From the NCBI RefSeq assembly GCF_907165205.1, contig NC_058196.1, forward strand, positions 7,358,501 to 7,422,500: DNA of 64,000 bases. Direction: 5' to 3'. Below, piece by piece: positions 1-11,207 of this stretch. Positions within the stretch are counted from its first letter, which is position 1; the number at the start of each line of letters is the position of its first letter. Both the position numbers and the translations under genes were made by a program. The DNA comes from Coccinella septempunctata (taxonomy: Eukaryota > Arthropoda > Insecta > Coleoptera > Coccinellidae). Below the pieces are notes generated by a model, which worked only from the letters and a program-made list of their open reading frames with translations, was not told where the DNA came from and searched no databases.

Positions 1-458
1 CAGTTTATGAAATCGTAAACTCTATCACTGTAAACGTTGTGCTTGCATGATAACACTCACATCAATTCATAATCATCAAGTTCAATTATTATGCAACTCA
101 AAATACATAAACACGTTTTGATGTAAATATATCTCAATTCTTATCAAACACATAATAATTGATCTTGTTACTCGATACATGAAATTCACTCAACCTGCTC
201 TTTCTCTCAAGCAAATACAACGTTGATTTTCTCATTGAATTATTACTCTCAAATTCTCTCGATAACTTCTCAATAATTGTAAATAGGTTCACTCTGTTTA
301 GATGTTGTATATAATTTTACTTCATGCGAGTGTCTATTTATTATGTGACGTGTTTGATATACAATAAAGATTTTATTTTACCATCTCCAACTCAATCATT
401 TGGTAACAGTCCACTTTTAAGTAATTGCCAAAAATCTCAACACCCAGATTTTTGAACA
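1..458 (+). repeat. BEL 5' LTR, last 458 bp
   Basis: Near-identical to 28201-28658. The two copies diverge immediately after the shared terminal TTTGAACA, which ends in the ACA usual for LTRs. The start of this LTR lies upstream of the window. It includes an AATAAA at 363-368, a plausible polyadenylation signal. Confidence 0.93.
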
Positions 459-460
459 TT

Positions 461-477
461 TGGTCCTTCGGGCCGGA
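461..477 (+). promoter_or_regulatory. BEL tRNA primer-binding site
   Basis: TGGTCCTTCGGGCCGGA begins two bases after the LTR end. Its complement ends in CCA, as the 3' end of a tRNA must. It is the expected first-strand priming site. I do not assign the tRNA species. Confidence 0.8.
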
Positions 478-528
478 TGATTGAGTTGGAATAATCATTC
501 ATTCACATCACATTCATCTCAAAAGGTC

Positions 529-2067
529 ATGTCTCAAAAGTCGGGAAGATCTTCTCCATCTCCAAAAGAGGATGACACTCAACTCCAGATCCCTCCTACT
601 CGATCATCCAGATCTTCCACATCATCGCAGCCTGATGTGGGACCTCAAACTCGCTCGGCTGGTCTTCCCACCAACATCAAATTAAAAGTCGCTACTCAAA
701 TGAGTAGACTGCAACTCATGAAGGACATCTTCTCCAAGCTGTCCAACGTCTCAACATGGACTGTGCAAGACCTGTCCCACACTCAAGAACAACTGCAAGA
801 CCTTCACAAGAACTTCTCAAAGACTCATTCGTATTTTGAGTCAGCGTGGCCTGAGTCTTGTCTCGACCGCGAATACTTCGCATCCTCAGTCTTCTTCGTG
901 GAATACTCTCTCTTCCAATCAGCCATTTCGAAATTAATCCATTTCAATATGTCACTCAATCCTGTGGATTCACAGCCATCCACTTCTGCTCAAGCCCCTC
1001 AGCCTTCTCAAACTCGTCCTCGATTGCCTGACATCGCAATTCCCACCTTCTCAGGCGACTTCTCAAAATGGCCTGCCTTCCGAGACCTTTTTCAATCACT
1101 CGTGATCAATAGCACCTCAATATCTGACATTGAAAGGTTACATTACCTTCGGACATGTCTCTCTCAAGAACCTCTCGACACCATCTCTAGTCTTCCCTTA
1201 ACGGAAGTCTCGTTCCCCATAGCTTGGAAGAAGCTTATGGACAAATATGAGAATAAAAGGCTGCTCCTCTCTTCTCAATACGCAAAACTTCTCTCCTTCT
1301 CATTGGCGAATCAGAAAAATTCTACCGCCTCATCTCTTCGTCAATTTATTGACAGCATCGTCAATCCTCTCCAAAGTTTGAAAGCTCTAGGTGAAGATCT
1401 AGAGCAGAAAAACAATCTTTTGGTGTTCTATATCATCAATCGTATGGATCACGCCTCTCGAACACATTGGGAAACGCTCATCTCCTCTAATAACGAATTT
1501 CCCTCCTTCGCTCAGTTGATGGAGTTCCTCCAATCTCGCTCCAGAGCTCTAGAATGGACTGAGTCCAACCAGAGACAATCATCTCAAGAATCCTTTCGCT
1601 CTCGTACAACAGTGCACACAATTTCTCAAAAGGTTACAGCTCAAACTAAACCTTCTCCGTCACTCACCTCAAGTAAAGCAGCCTTCTCAAGCACTCCACT
1701 CTCAATTAAAGTCTCTTCTATGCCCAGCTACACCTGTGAAGATTGTGGACACGACCACTTCATTGCAGATTGCCCTCGCTTCTCCGAACGCTCACCTCAA
1801 GAAAAAGCTGATGTAGTATTACATCGCATCGTCTGCTCCAACTGCCTCGGTAGACATCATCGCCACTCTTGCAGAACGACAAAGATCTGCAAAATCTGTG
1901 GAAGTCGTCATCATACCCTTCTACATGATGCTCCTCTCAGCAGTAAACCACACTGCAAAGTTCCACCGGTACCCCCTCGAGTGCTTCCACAATCAGCTCT
2001 CACATCTCACAAATCTGCTCAAAGGGAGGTGAGTTCTAGCAACTCAGCTCTAAAGCCGTCAAAATAG
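529..2067 (+). CDS. gag: BEL/Pao Gag protein
   Basis: This is an open frame of 512 residues counted from the first in-frame ATG at 529; the frame is open from 481, just after a TGA, but without an earlier ATG. Gag packages the element RNA and forms the particle. The middle contains the BEL signature LPDIAIPTFSGDFSKWPAFRD, close to the LPKLELPTFSG-type motif of BEL capsids. The C-terminal third has Cys/His knuckles: CEDCGHDHFIADC, then CSNCLGRHHRHSC, then CKICGSRHHTLLH, the usual BEL/Pao arrangement. The N-terminus is Ser- and Gln-rich. The frame ends about 20 bases before the surviving Pol homology, in a different frame. In BEL elements Gag and Pol are normally one polyprotein, so this stop marks the edge of a deletion or frameshift. 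The Gag itself looks undamaged. Confidence 0.88.
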   Translation: MSQKSGRSSPSPKEDDTQLQIPPTRSSRSSTSSQPDVGPQTRSAGLPTNIKLKVATQMSRLQLMKDIFSKLSNVSTWTVQDLSHTQEQLQDLHKNFSKTHSYFESAWPESCLDREYFASSVFFVEYSLFQSAISKLIHFNMSLNPVDSQPSTSAQAPQPSQTRPRLPDIAIPTFSGDFSKWPAFRDLFQSLVINSTSISDIERLHYLRTCLSQEPLDTISSLPLTEVSFPIAWKKLMDKYENKRLLLSSQYAKLLSFSLANQKNSTASSLRQFIDSIVNPLQSLKALGEDLEQKNNLLVFYIINRMDHASRTHWETLISSNNEFPSFAQLMEFLQSRSRALEWTESNQRQSSQESFRSRTTVHTISQKVTAQTKPSPSLTSSKAAFSSTPLSIKVSSMPSYTCEDCGHDHFIADCPRFSERSPQEKADVVLHRIVCSNCLGRHHRHSCRTTKICKICGSRHHTLLHDAPLSSKPHCKVPPVPPRVLPQSALTSHKSAQREVSSSNSALKPSK

Positions 2068-2069
2068 CA

Positions 2070-2945
2070 TCTCAAGAGCAATCTCTACATCTCCAGCATC
2101 TCAGGTTAGCTGATCCAGAATACCACATCTCAAGAGACATCGACATCATTTTGGGTGCTGATGTATATGGCTCAGTTGTTCTTCCTCAGATGAAAAAAGG
2201 CCCTCCATCATCTCCAATCGCACAACTCTCAATCTTCGGCTGGCTAATCCTAGGCCCTGTGTATCAAGAACAGAAACGCCTTCCAATCTAATTTCCAATG
2301 TTTCATACTGTTCAAGATGCAGACCTACATCATCTCCTCACTAAGTTTTGGGAACAGGAAGAAATTCAACCAACGTCTACGTCACATCTCACCTCTGACG
2401 AGCAAGAATGTGAAAACCACTTTGTCTCCACTCACTCTAGGCTCTCCTCAGGGAAATACATGGTAAGATTACCATTGAAATCATCTATTGACGTCTTAGG
2501 TTCTTCCAGACAACGAGCCTTTCGATGTCTGCAAGCCTTGATTCGGAAATTCGACAAGGATCCTGACTACTCTCTGTTCTACCATCAATTTCTCCATGAA
2601 TATGAACTCCTCCAGCTCATGCAACCAGTCTCGTCAGAAAAGGTCAACTCAAGATATTTTCTTCCTCATCATGGTGTTCTCAAAACAGACAGCTCTACAA
2701 CGAAACTGCGAGTAGTCTTCAACGGCTCCAGCCCCACCTCGACTGGCATTTCTCTCAACGATATTATGCACACCGGAGCGAAACTGCAACTCGACGTGAT
2801 AGATGTTCTTATGTGGGTGCGTAAATTTAAATTTGTCTTCTCTACAGATATCACAAAGATGTACAGACAGATTCTGGTTCATCCTGATGATTGGGATCTT
2901 CAAAGCATCCTTTGGCTCGACTCAAATAACAACGTAAAGACATAC
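2070..2945 (+). pseudogene. pol: BEL Pol, 5' part: protease tail and start of reverse transcriptase
   Basis: The frame carries the segment that follows the aspartic protease in BEL elements (IDIILGADVYGSVV, then KKGPPSSPIAQLSIFGW), then the linker LTKFWEQEEIQ with ECENHFVSTHSR, then the RT start (VRLPLK) and RT motif A (STDITKMYRQILVHPDDW). The protease catalytic Asp-Ser/Thr-Gly motif is absent, so the catalytic half was deleted between Gag and about 2080. An in-frame TAA lies at 2289-2291. Reading is cut off after codon TAC at 2943-2945 by the Helitron array and resumes with CAT at 25064. Confidence 0.88.
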
Positions 2946-5900
2946 TAATAAGCCCATAGATCTACCTTTATTGATAGATCTACTTTTTTTGGCAGATCAG
3001 TATAGCCAGGAGATCCACCTTGTAGGTAGATTCGCCTTCATGGACAGATTCGCCTTTTGTCCGTAGCTCGGGCCTACGGCCCTCGTGATTCGCCTTCCGC
3101 CGTAGCTCGAGCCTACGGCCCACGCGATTCGCCTTTCGTCAGTAGCTCGGGCCTTCGGCCCTCGCCATTCACCTTCCGACCGTAGCTCGGGCCTACGGCC
3201 CTCGCTTTTAATGATACGCGAATACTATACAATACTGAGTATCACACATAACTCACAGCGTTCGATATATTCAGGCATTGTCGCAAATTTCACGAAAAAA
3301 TACAAATAATCTCATACACAGCTTAAAAATTGGCAAAAATCAGTTATATTCAGTTGGACAGAAGCCTTATAACGGAGATTCCATGCATTCAGTTCATCTT
3401 GAATAGAAACTTACAAAGTTCTTTCTTTACGATGAAACAAAAAACTAAGTTGAAATGAGAATAACTGGTCAAAAGTCTATAAAAGTAGAATTTTAACGCA
3501 AAAAAAAAACACCCTGCTATTGTATTCCAATAATCATTATATCATTCCACTCAAATAAGTTATTCGAAAACATTTTTCCTTCCATTTGGAATGATTAAAT
3601 ACAATAATCCTCGTACAATAATCAAAAAGCTTAAAAATTGGCCGAAATATGTTATATGGAATGGGAAAGAAGCCTAATTATAAAAATTTCAAGCATCATA
3701 ATATTTAATTCAGTTTATTTTGAACAAAATCTACAAAATCCTTTCATCTACGATAAGAAAAAAAAACTAACCTCAAATGACAAAAACTTGGCGAAAGTCT
3801 ATACATATATAGAATTTTTATGTTAAAACTTACTCATAGATTGTGTTTCAATATGCTTTTTATCATCCCAATAAGCATTTTATTATTCCACTTGAATGAG
3901 TTATTTGAAAACATTTCTCCTATTATCTGGAATGAGTAAATATAATAATCCTTGTACACTAATCAAAAAGCTTAAAAATTGGCCAAAATATGTCATATGG
4001 AATTGAAAAGAAGCCTTATTATGAAGATTTCAAGTATTATAACATTTCATTCAGTTTATTTTGAACAAAAACCTACAGAGTCCCTCTCTCTACGATAAGA
4101 GTAACAATCTTACGTTAAATGAGAAAACTTGACAAATGTCTATAAATATAGAATTTTAACGCAAAAACTCACTCATAGATTGTGTTTCAATAATCATTAT
4201 ATCATTCCAAATGAATAACTTATCTCAAAACATTTTTCCATAGATCTAGACTAAGAAAATCATCTCCGTACACTACCCGATTGCATGGAAGTTGTCAGAA
4301 ATCTGTTGTATTCAGTTGAAAAAAAGCGAAATAGATCATTTACTTCACATAGAAACTATCCTGAATGATATGCTTTATAAACTTACTCTGAACTACCTCT
4401 TTTTTACCAAATAACACTGTCCGAGAAATGATATTATACATTTCTTGATCTGATAAATTTATATGTGCCTGAAAATAAATTTCAATTATGAAATATAGAA
4501 TCTCCTGGTCGATTTTCTGTGCAGACTCACCCCCAAGAACGGTTTGTTATCTAGAAATTCTTATGTTCATACACCAAGATCAAAGATGTTTCTCATTCTG
4601 TGAGTTTGCATGTAATTTGATCTGAAGTACATTATGTAAACTTGACAAATGGATCATATATTTCAAATAGAAACTCTCCTGAACGAACTGCTTCAGGACT
4701 TTACCCCTGAAGAAGGATTTTCATTCCAAATACAGTCTCTCCGAGGGATGATAATTGCCATCCTAGGATTTTTTCATTTCTGTATCTGATAAATTGATAT
4801 GTGCCTGAAAAAATAAGTATTATTAGTGACAAAATATACTATCAGTTATAATATTCGATCTCTCATACAGATTCACGTCCAAGAACTGTGTTTTATATCT
4901 CAGAATTCAATAAAAACCTAACTTTCCGATTATGGAAAAAAGTTCAACTGTGATGAGAGCTTCGAAGTTTTATCGTACGGGGAGAAATGTAGTAAATATA
5001 TTGAATATATCCTTTAATTTCAATAATAATTAAACCTTAAAAATTTGCATCAATTTTTTCACGGTCTGTCAACAGTCAAATGAAACTGGCCTAAGGATCC
5101 CTCAACACTTGACAGGAAAACACGTTATAGGGATTGAAAAATTATGGAAATTTTAAAATTTTAAGTTATTTTTGGTTGAATAGTGACCTCGACTTTCCTA
5201 ATATAAATTTATTTTGGCAATTTCAACGCTAAAAATCACGGAATGACTGAAAATATTCAGGGCCAAAACGAAGGTTATGAACGGTGCTTAACTGAGGTGG
5301 TTTCGTAATATCGAAAATTGCAAACTTACCTATACATATTGAGCCGAAATATGGGTACCTGGAGATGCTACAGGCAATGAAGAATGATTCTCTAGCATTT
5401 ATCTTCCCTATTTTGGCATTATTCATATAATAATCGACTCGAGTTTCCGAAAACTGCAAAAACCCCTTTCGAAACGTCAGAAGTGAAATTACCTCTATGC
5501 TCTTGGAAATTAATTTATCAAATTTTCGTAGACGTCAAAAATTTTCAAATTTCTTACGCTTTTTTGGGAAATTTCGTTCGGACTCCGGGAAAAAAAACAG
5601 GCCTATTTTAATTTCGGGTCCTTCGAGCTTAGTTCGACACCCATCCCGGCTCTCGAGCTACCGCGGATCTCTCAAGCTAATCAAATAACTTTGGCACCTT
5701 TTCGCGAAAATCGTGAATTTCGCGATTTTCTCACGCAATTTTCGGACACTTCTAGACGGGGTAAAAATACGATCTAGGCATTTTCGGAAAGCTCGATTCT
5801 TACTCTTGCGTTCCATTTACCGCTCTACCCGGCCACGCGCCTTCGGCGCTCGGCATTTCAAATTTCCCATACCCTCCACCGACACTTCAACGTGGCAAAA

Positions 5901-5947
5901 AAATTGATACGATTCGGTGATCATTTTTTATCAACGTTATAGTATTA
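2946..5947 (-). mobile_element. Array unit A, non-autonomous
   Basis: It is 3.0 kb. The left end has one 18 bp TAGATCTACCTTTATTGA copy at 2957-2974, then about four GC-rich hairpin repeats (GGGCCTACGGCCC type, 3060-3210). The middle is diverged tandem sequence of about 330 bp period without a gene. The right third is shared with all other units. No convincing coding region. Confidence 0.75.
3060..3210 (+). repeat. GC-rich hairpin repeats near the unit end
   Basis: Repeats of about 40 bp built on GTAGCTCGGGCCTACGGCCC. Each contains a self-complementary core (GGGCC-TAC/TTC-GGCCC). Equivalent repeats occur in B (6100-6170), C (8640-8705), E (21740-21770) and F (22612-22680). In Helitron orientation they lie near the 3' end, where a terminal hairpin is expected. 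Confidence 0.75.
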
Positions 5948-5949
5948 AC

Positions 5950-8572
5950 TAGTAAGCCCATAGATCTACCTTTATTGATAGATCTACCTTTATTGATAGA
6001 TCTACCTTTATTGATAGATCTACCTTTTTTGGCAGATCAGTATAGCCAGGAGATCCACCTTGTAGGTAGATTCACCTTCATGGACAGATTCGCCTTTTGT
6101 CCGTAGCTCGGGCCTTCGGCCCTCGCGATTCGCCTTCCGCCCGTAGCTCATGCCTACGGCCCTCGCACTTAATGATACGCGAATACTATACAATACGTAG
6201 TAACACACAAAATTCACAGCGTTCGATATATACAGGCATTGTCGCAAATTTCACGAAAGAAAACAAATAATCTCATACACTGCTCAAAAATTGGCGAAAA
6301 TCAGTTATATTCAGTTGTACAGAAGCCTTATAACGGAGATTCCATGCATTCAGTTCATCTTGAATAGAAACTTACAAAGTTTTTTCTCTACGATGAAACA
6401 AAACACTAACCTGAAATGAGAATAACTGGCCAAAAATCTATAAAAGTAGAATTTTAACGCAAAAAACACACCCTGCCATTGTATTCCAATAATCATTATA
6501 TCATTCCACTCAAATAAGTTATTCGAAAACATTTTTCCTCCCATCTGGAATGATTAAATACAATAATCCTCGTACAATAATCAAAAAGCTTAAAAATTGG
6601 CCAAAATCTGTTATATAGAATGGGAAAGGAGCCTAATTATAAAAATTTCAAGCATTATAACGTTTAATTCTGTTTATTTTGAACAAAAACCTACAGGGTC
6701 CCTCTCTCTACGATAATAGCAAAAATCTTACCCCAAATGGGAGAACCTGACAAATGTCTATAAATATAGAATTTTAACGCAAAAACTCACTCATAGATTG
6801 TGTTTCAATAATCATTATATCATTCCAACTGAATAACTTATCTCAAAACATATTTTTCCATAGATTTAGCCTAAGAAAATCATCTCCGTACACTACCCAA
6901 TTGCTTGAAAGTTGTCAGAAATCTGTTGTGTTCAGTTGAAAAGAATCGAAATAGATCATTTGCTCCACATAGAAACTCTCCTGAACGAACTGCTTGAGAA
7001 ACTTACTCTGAAGAACATTTTTTTTTACCAAATAACACTGTCCGAGAGATGATATTATACATTTCTTGATCTGATAAATTTATATATGCCTGAAAATAAA
7101 TTTCAATTATAAAATATAGAATCTCCTGGTCGATTTTCTGTGCAGACTCACCCCCAATAACCGTTTGTTATCTAGAAATGTTCATACACCAAGATTAAGG
7201 ATGTTTCCCATTCTGTGAGTTTGCATGTAATTTAATCTGAAATCCATTATGTAAACTTGACAAATGGATCATATACTTCAAATAGAAACTCTTTTGAACC
7301 AATTGCTTAGAAGCTTACCCCTGAAGTAGCTTTTTTTATTTAAAATGAGACTTTCCGATAGATGATATTTGACATTTATGAATTTCATACATTTCTTGAT
7401 ATGATGAATTAATATGTGCCTGAAAAATAAGTATTATTAGTGACAAAATAAACTATCAGTTATCACATCCGATTTTGATACAAATTCACGTCGAAGAACT
7501 GTCTTTCATATCTGGAAATTCAATAATAACCTAACTTTCCGATTATGGGAAAAAATTCAACTGTGATGTGAGCTTCGAAGTACTATCGTACGGAGAGAAA
7601 TGTAGTAAATATATTAAATATATCCTTCAATTTGAATAATAATTAAACCTTAAAAATTTGCATCAATTTTTTCACGGTCCGTCAACAGTAAAATGAAACT
7701 TGCTTGAGGACAAAGAGTAACAACTCTTTTTAGTCGAATGACAGGAAAACACGTTATAGGAATTGAAAAATTATGGAAATTTTAAAATTCTAATTTATTT
7801 TTAGCTGAATAGTGACCTCAACATTCCTAATATAAATTTATTTTTTTTAATTTCAACGCTGAAAATCACGAAATTACTGAAAATATTCAGGGCCAAAACG
7901 AAGGTTATGAACGGTGCTCAACCGAGGTGGTTTCGTAATATCGAAAATTGCAAACTTACCTGTACATATTGAGCCGAAATATGGGTACCTGGAGATGCTA
8001 CGGGATATGGAGAATGATTCTCTAGCATTTATCTTCCCTATTTTGGCATTATTCATATAATAATCGACTTGAGTTTCCAAAAACTGCAAAAACCCCTTTC
8101 GAAACGTCAGAAATTACCTCTATGCTCTTGGAAATTAATTTATCAAATTTTCGTAGACGTCAAAAATTTTCGAAATTCTTACGCTTTTTTAGGTAATATC
8201 GTTCGGGCTCCGGGAAAAAAAACAGGCCTATTTTAATTTCGGGTTCTTCGAGCTTAGTTCGACACCCATCCCGGCTCTCTAGCTACCGCGGATCTCTCAA
8301 GCTAATCAAATCATTTTGGTATCTTTTCGCGAAAATCGTGAATTTCGCGATTTTCTCACGCAATTTTCGGACACTTCTAGACGGGGTAAAAATACGATCT
8401 AGGCATTTTCGGAAAGCTCGATTCTTCTTCTAGCGTTCCATTTACCGCTCTACCCGGCCACGCGCCTTCGGCGCTCTCCATTTCAAATTTCCCATACCCT
8501 CCACCGACACTTCAACATGGCAAAAAACTTGATACGATTCGGTGATCATTTTTTATCAACGTTATAGTATTA
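5950..8572 (-). mobile_element. Array unit B, non-autonomous
   Basis: It is 2.6 kb and closely similar to unit A along its whole length. It has three 18 bp copies at 5961-6014 and two GC-rich hairpin repeats (6100-6170). Small open frames here are translations of repeat sequence. Confidence 0.75.
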
Positions 8573-8574
8573 AC

Positions 8575-9339
8575 TAGTATAGCCAGGAGATCCACCTTGT
8601 AGGTAGATTCACCTTTACTGGCAGATTCGCCTTTCGTACGTAGCTCGGGCCTACGGCCCTCGCGATACGCCTTTTGTTCGTAGCTCGGGCCTTCGGCCCT
8701 CGCTCGATTCCCCTTTTATGAATATATATAGGCCAAAAACGTTTTTTAAAAGCCCGATCGATTTAAGGCACCTCGTTCTGTGATCGCTGCCAAGCCGTCA
8801 AAACTGACGTTAACCTTTAAATCACACTCTGACATCGATTGTCAAAGTGCACTTCCACTTAATTTTCTCTGATAATCAATAGAAAATAATTTAATTTTGT
8901 GGAATGTCACTCGATTTTTAATAGACGTCAAAAATTTTCAAAATTCTTACGCTTTTTTAGGTAATATCGTTCGGGCTCCGGGAAAAAAAACAGGCCTATT
9001 TTAATTTCGGGTTCTTTGAGCTTAGTTCGACACCCATCCCGGCTCTCGAGCTACCGCGGATCTCTCAAGCTAATCAAATCAAATTGGTACCTTTTCGCGA
9101 AAATCGTGAATTTCGCGATTTTCTCACGCAATTTTCGGACACTTCTAGACGAGGTAAAAATACGATCTAGGCATTTTCTGAAAGCTCGATTCTTACTCTT
9201 GCGTTCCATTTACCGCTCTACCAGGCCACGCGCCTTCGGCGCTCGGCATTTCAAATTTCCCATACCCTCCCCCGACACTTCAACATGGCAAAAAATTTGA
9301 TACGATTCGGTGATCATTTTTATCAACGTTATAGTATTA
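8575..9339 (-). mobile_element. Array unit C, short non-autonomous form
   Basis: It is 765 bp. It begins TAGTATAGCCAGG, which is internal in the long units, and has two hairpin repeats. A private segment (about 8705-8920) is shared only with unit E. The remainder is the common right end with the GCGCCTTCGGCGC hairpin at about 9230. Confidence 0.7.
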
Positions 9340-9569
9340 ACTAGTAAGCCCATAGATCTACCTTTATTGATAGATCTACCTTTATTGATAGATCTACCTT
9401 TATTGATAGATCTACCTTTATTGATAGATCAACCTTTTTTGGCAGATCAGTATAGCCAGGAGATCCACCTTGTAGGTAGATTCGCCTTTTCGGGCTGATT
9501 CGACTTTTTGGGCTGAGACGCCTTTTCGGGCTGATTCGACTTTTTGGGCTGAGACGCCTTTTCGGGCTA

Positions 9570-11207
9570 AAACCCACTTGATTACTCCAACGCCTGAATG
9601 TTAAACATAAATTTAATTAACAGGGTGATTCGTGCAGTTTCATTCAGTCTATCCGCTTCATTTCAAATAAAACACCCTGTATATTATTATGTTTTTCAAA
9701 ACTCCTCAACAACCTGATTTCAACAAACTATCGATGCATGGTCTATTAGGACCATTATTATTTCATCTGAAACTTCTAACAAAGTTAGTGTGTTTAATAG
9801 GAGACTGTGTTATGCGCATATATTCCAATGCATTAAAATTAATTAGAACATATACATAATTTGAGTAGTCAGTTTATCAAATCTTTGAGTAACATACCAC
9901 AACCTGTCTTCGAAAATCTAAAATTGAATATTAAGAAAACAATGGAAAGATGAAAGATATATTCAAATTTAATTGGTTTTCGAAAGTGAATATTATTATA
10001 TCGAATATTAAAAAAATACTTAATCAATTTTGCTGGGTTAGTGCAACGGGGTACCATACTGTTTTGCGTATGATATAAAAGCTCAGGGAAAAACCTCAGC
10101 AGAAAAAACCCTGTCTCCCCGTGTTTACAAACATTAAAAACATTTCTATATACATTACGAAAATTAAAAACAATTCTATATGCATTACTAACAATATATA
10201 CACAATATATACATAAGAATAACAGCTATGCAACAGATGGGATAAGGTTGGTTGGTTTTCGTCAGCTTTCTCCTTTATTCCTTGATGATGATCTGAAAAT
10301 TTCAAATTGAATTGAGTTATTAGATAAAAAAATTAATTTGGAAATACTTACGTTTATATGGCCCTAGAAAATATGGTATGGTCTTCCGTAAAGTTAAATG
10401 CACCTCCGTTAATATTTCCCGACATGATAATTCAGAGTGAATTCCAGAAACTCAAAAAAAAAGACGAAGAAATTTTTTTTATGATTCAACAATTTTGACG
10501 AATGGAAACAATTAAAAAAATATATAATAACGAAAAAAGATAGGGGTAGGGGGTTATTGATATGAAATATAAAAATTTTGGGTTTTTCCGAGATTTGTTT
10601 GTGTGATTTGAAGTGTGAATAGAAACAGTTAAGTTACCATATAATCCATAATTTATCCATGAAATAATGCATGAGAATTTGGAAAACAATTTGGAAATAG
10701 AAATTTGGAATAAATTTCGAAAAACGTGGAATATCGAAAGATGATGCGTTAATAAGTGTGAATTGCTTGAGAATGAGGGAAAATGGGAATTTTGAAAAAA
10801 ATTGGGTTGAGAATACGTTACAAAAAAAATATTAAACAAAGAATGCGAATGGGTTATGCTGAATTTGGAAAAGAATGATTTAATTGTTAATGGTTGCGAA
10901 ACGTGAAAATTTTGTATAATGAAGAATATTGTCGGTATGAACTTCGAGACGAACGATGAATTGATTTTGAAAAGGGCCAGAAATCACAGAAAACTTTGAC
11001 GAAGAAATTCATTTGATAGGGATAATAAAGCGCGCGCATGAGGTCGGACAGCGATTAATTTTCATCCTGAGAATTTGATTTCAATTTACTCAATGAGGTA
11101 ATTAACGAACAATTTGGAAAAAAAAGCAATTTTGAAAATGATGATTGTGCAATTTTGCTGTTTCCGAAAATCGATGGATTGATTTGAAAAATTGATCAAA
11201 AATAGGA
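9570..11207. other. Unit D, no supported gene
   Basis: AT-rich DNA downstream of the Helitron gene. It includes a short inverted pair, ACAGGGTG at about 9622 and CACCCTGT at about 9673. Open frames here are low-complexity and I do not support any as a gene. Confidence 0.6.

Noticed and set aside
2298..2948. Treating the 216-codon frame as a separate gene
   Set aside because: It is the same pol frame as 2070-2288 and 25064-26875, broken by a stop and by the nested insertion.
9310..9577. Frames with IDLPLLIDLPLLI or SPKRRLSPKSRI repeats
   Set aside because: They are translations of the 18 bp and hairpin-type minisatellites at the unit D end, open in both strands because the repeat lengths are multiples of three.
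10486..10839. 117-codon minus-strand frame rich in Phe, Ser and Ile
   Set aside because: AT-rich low-complexity translation with no domain; probably chance.
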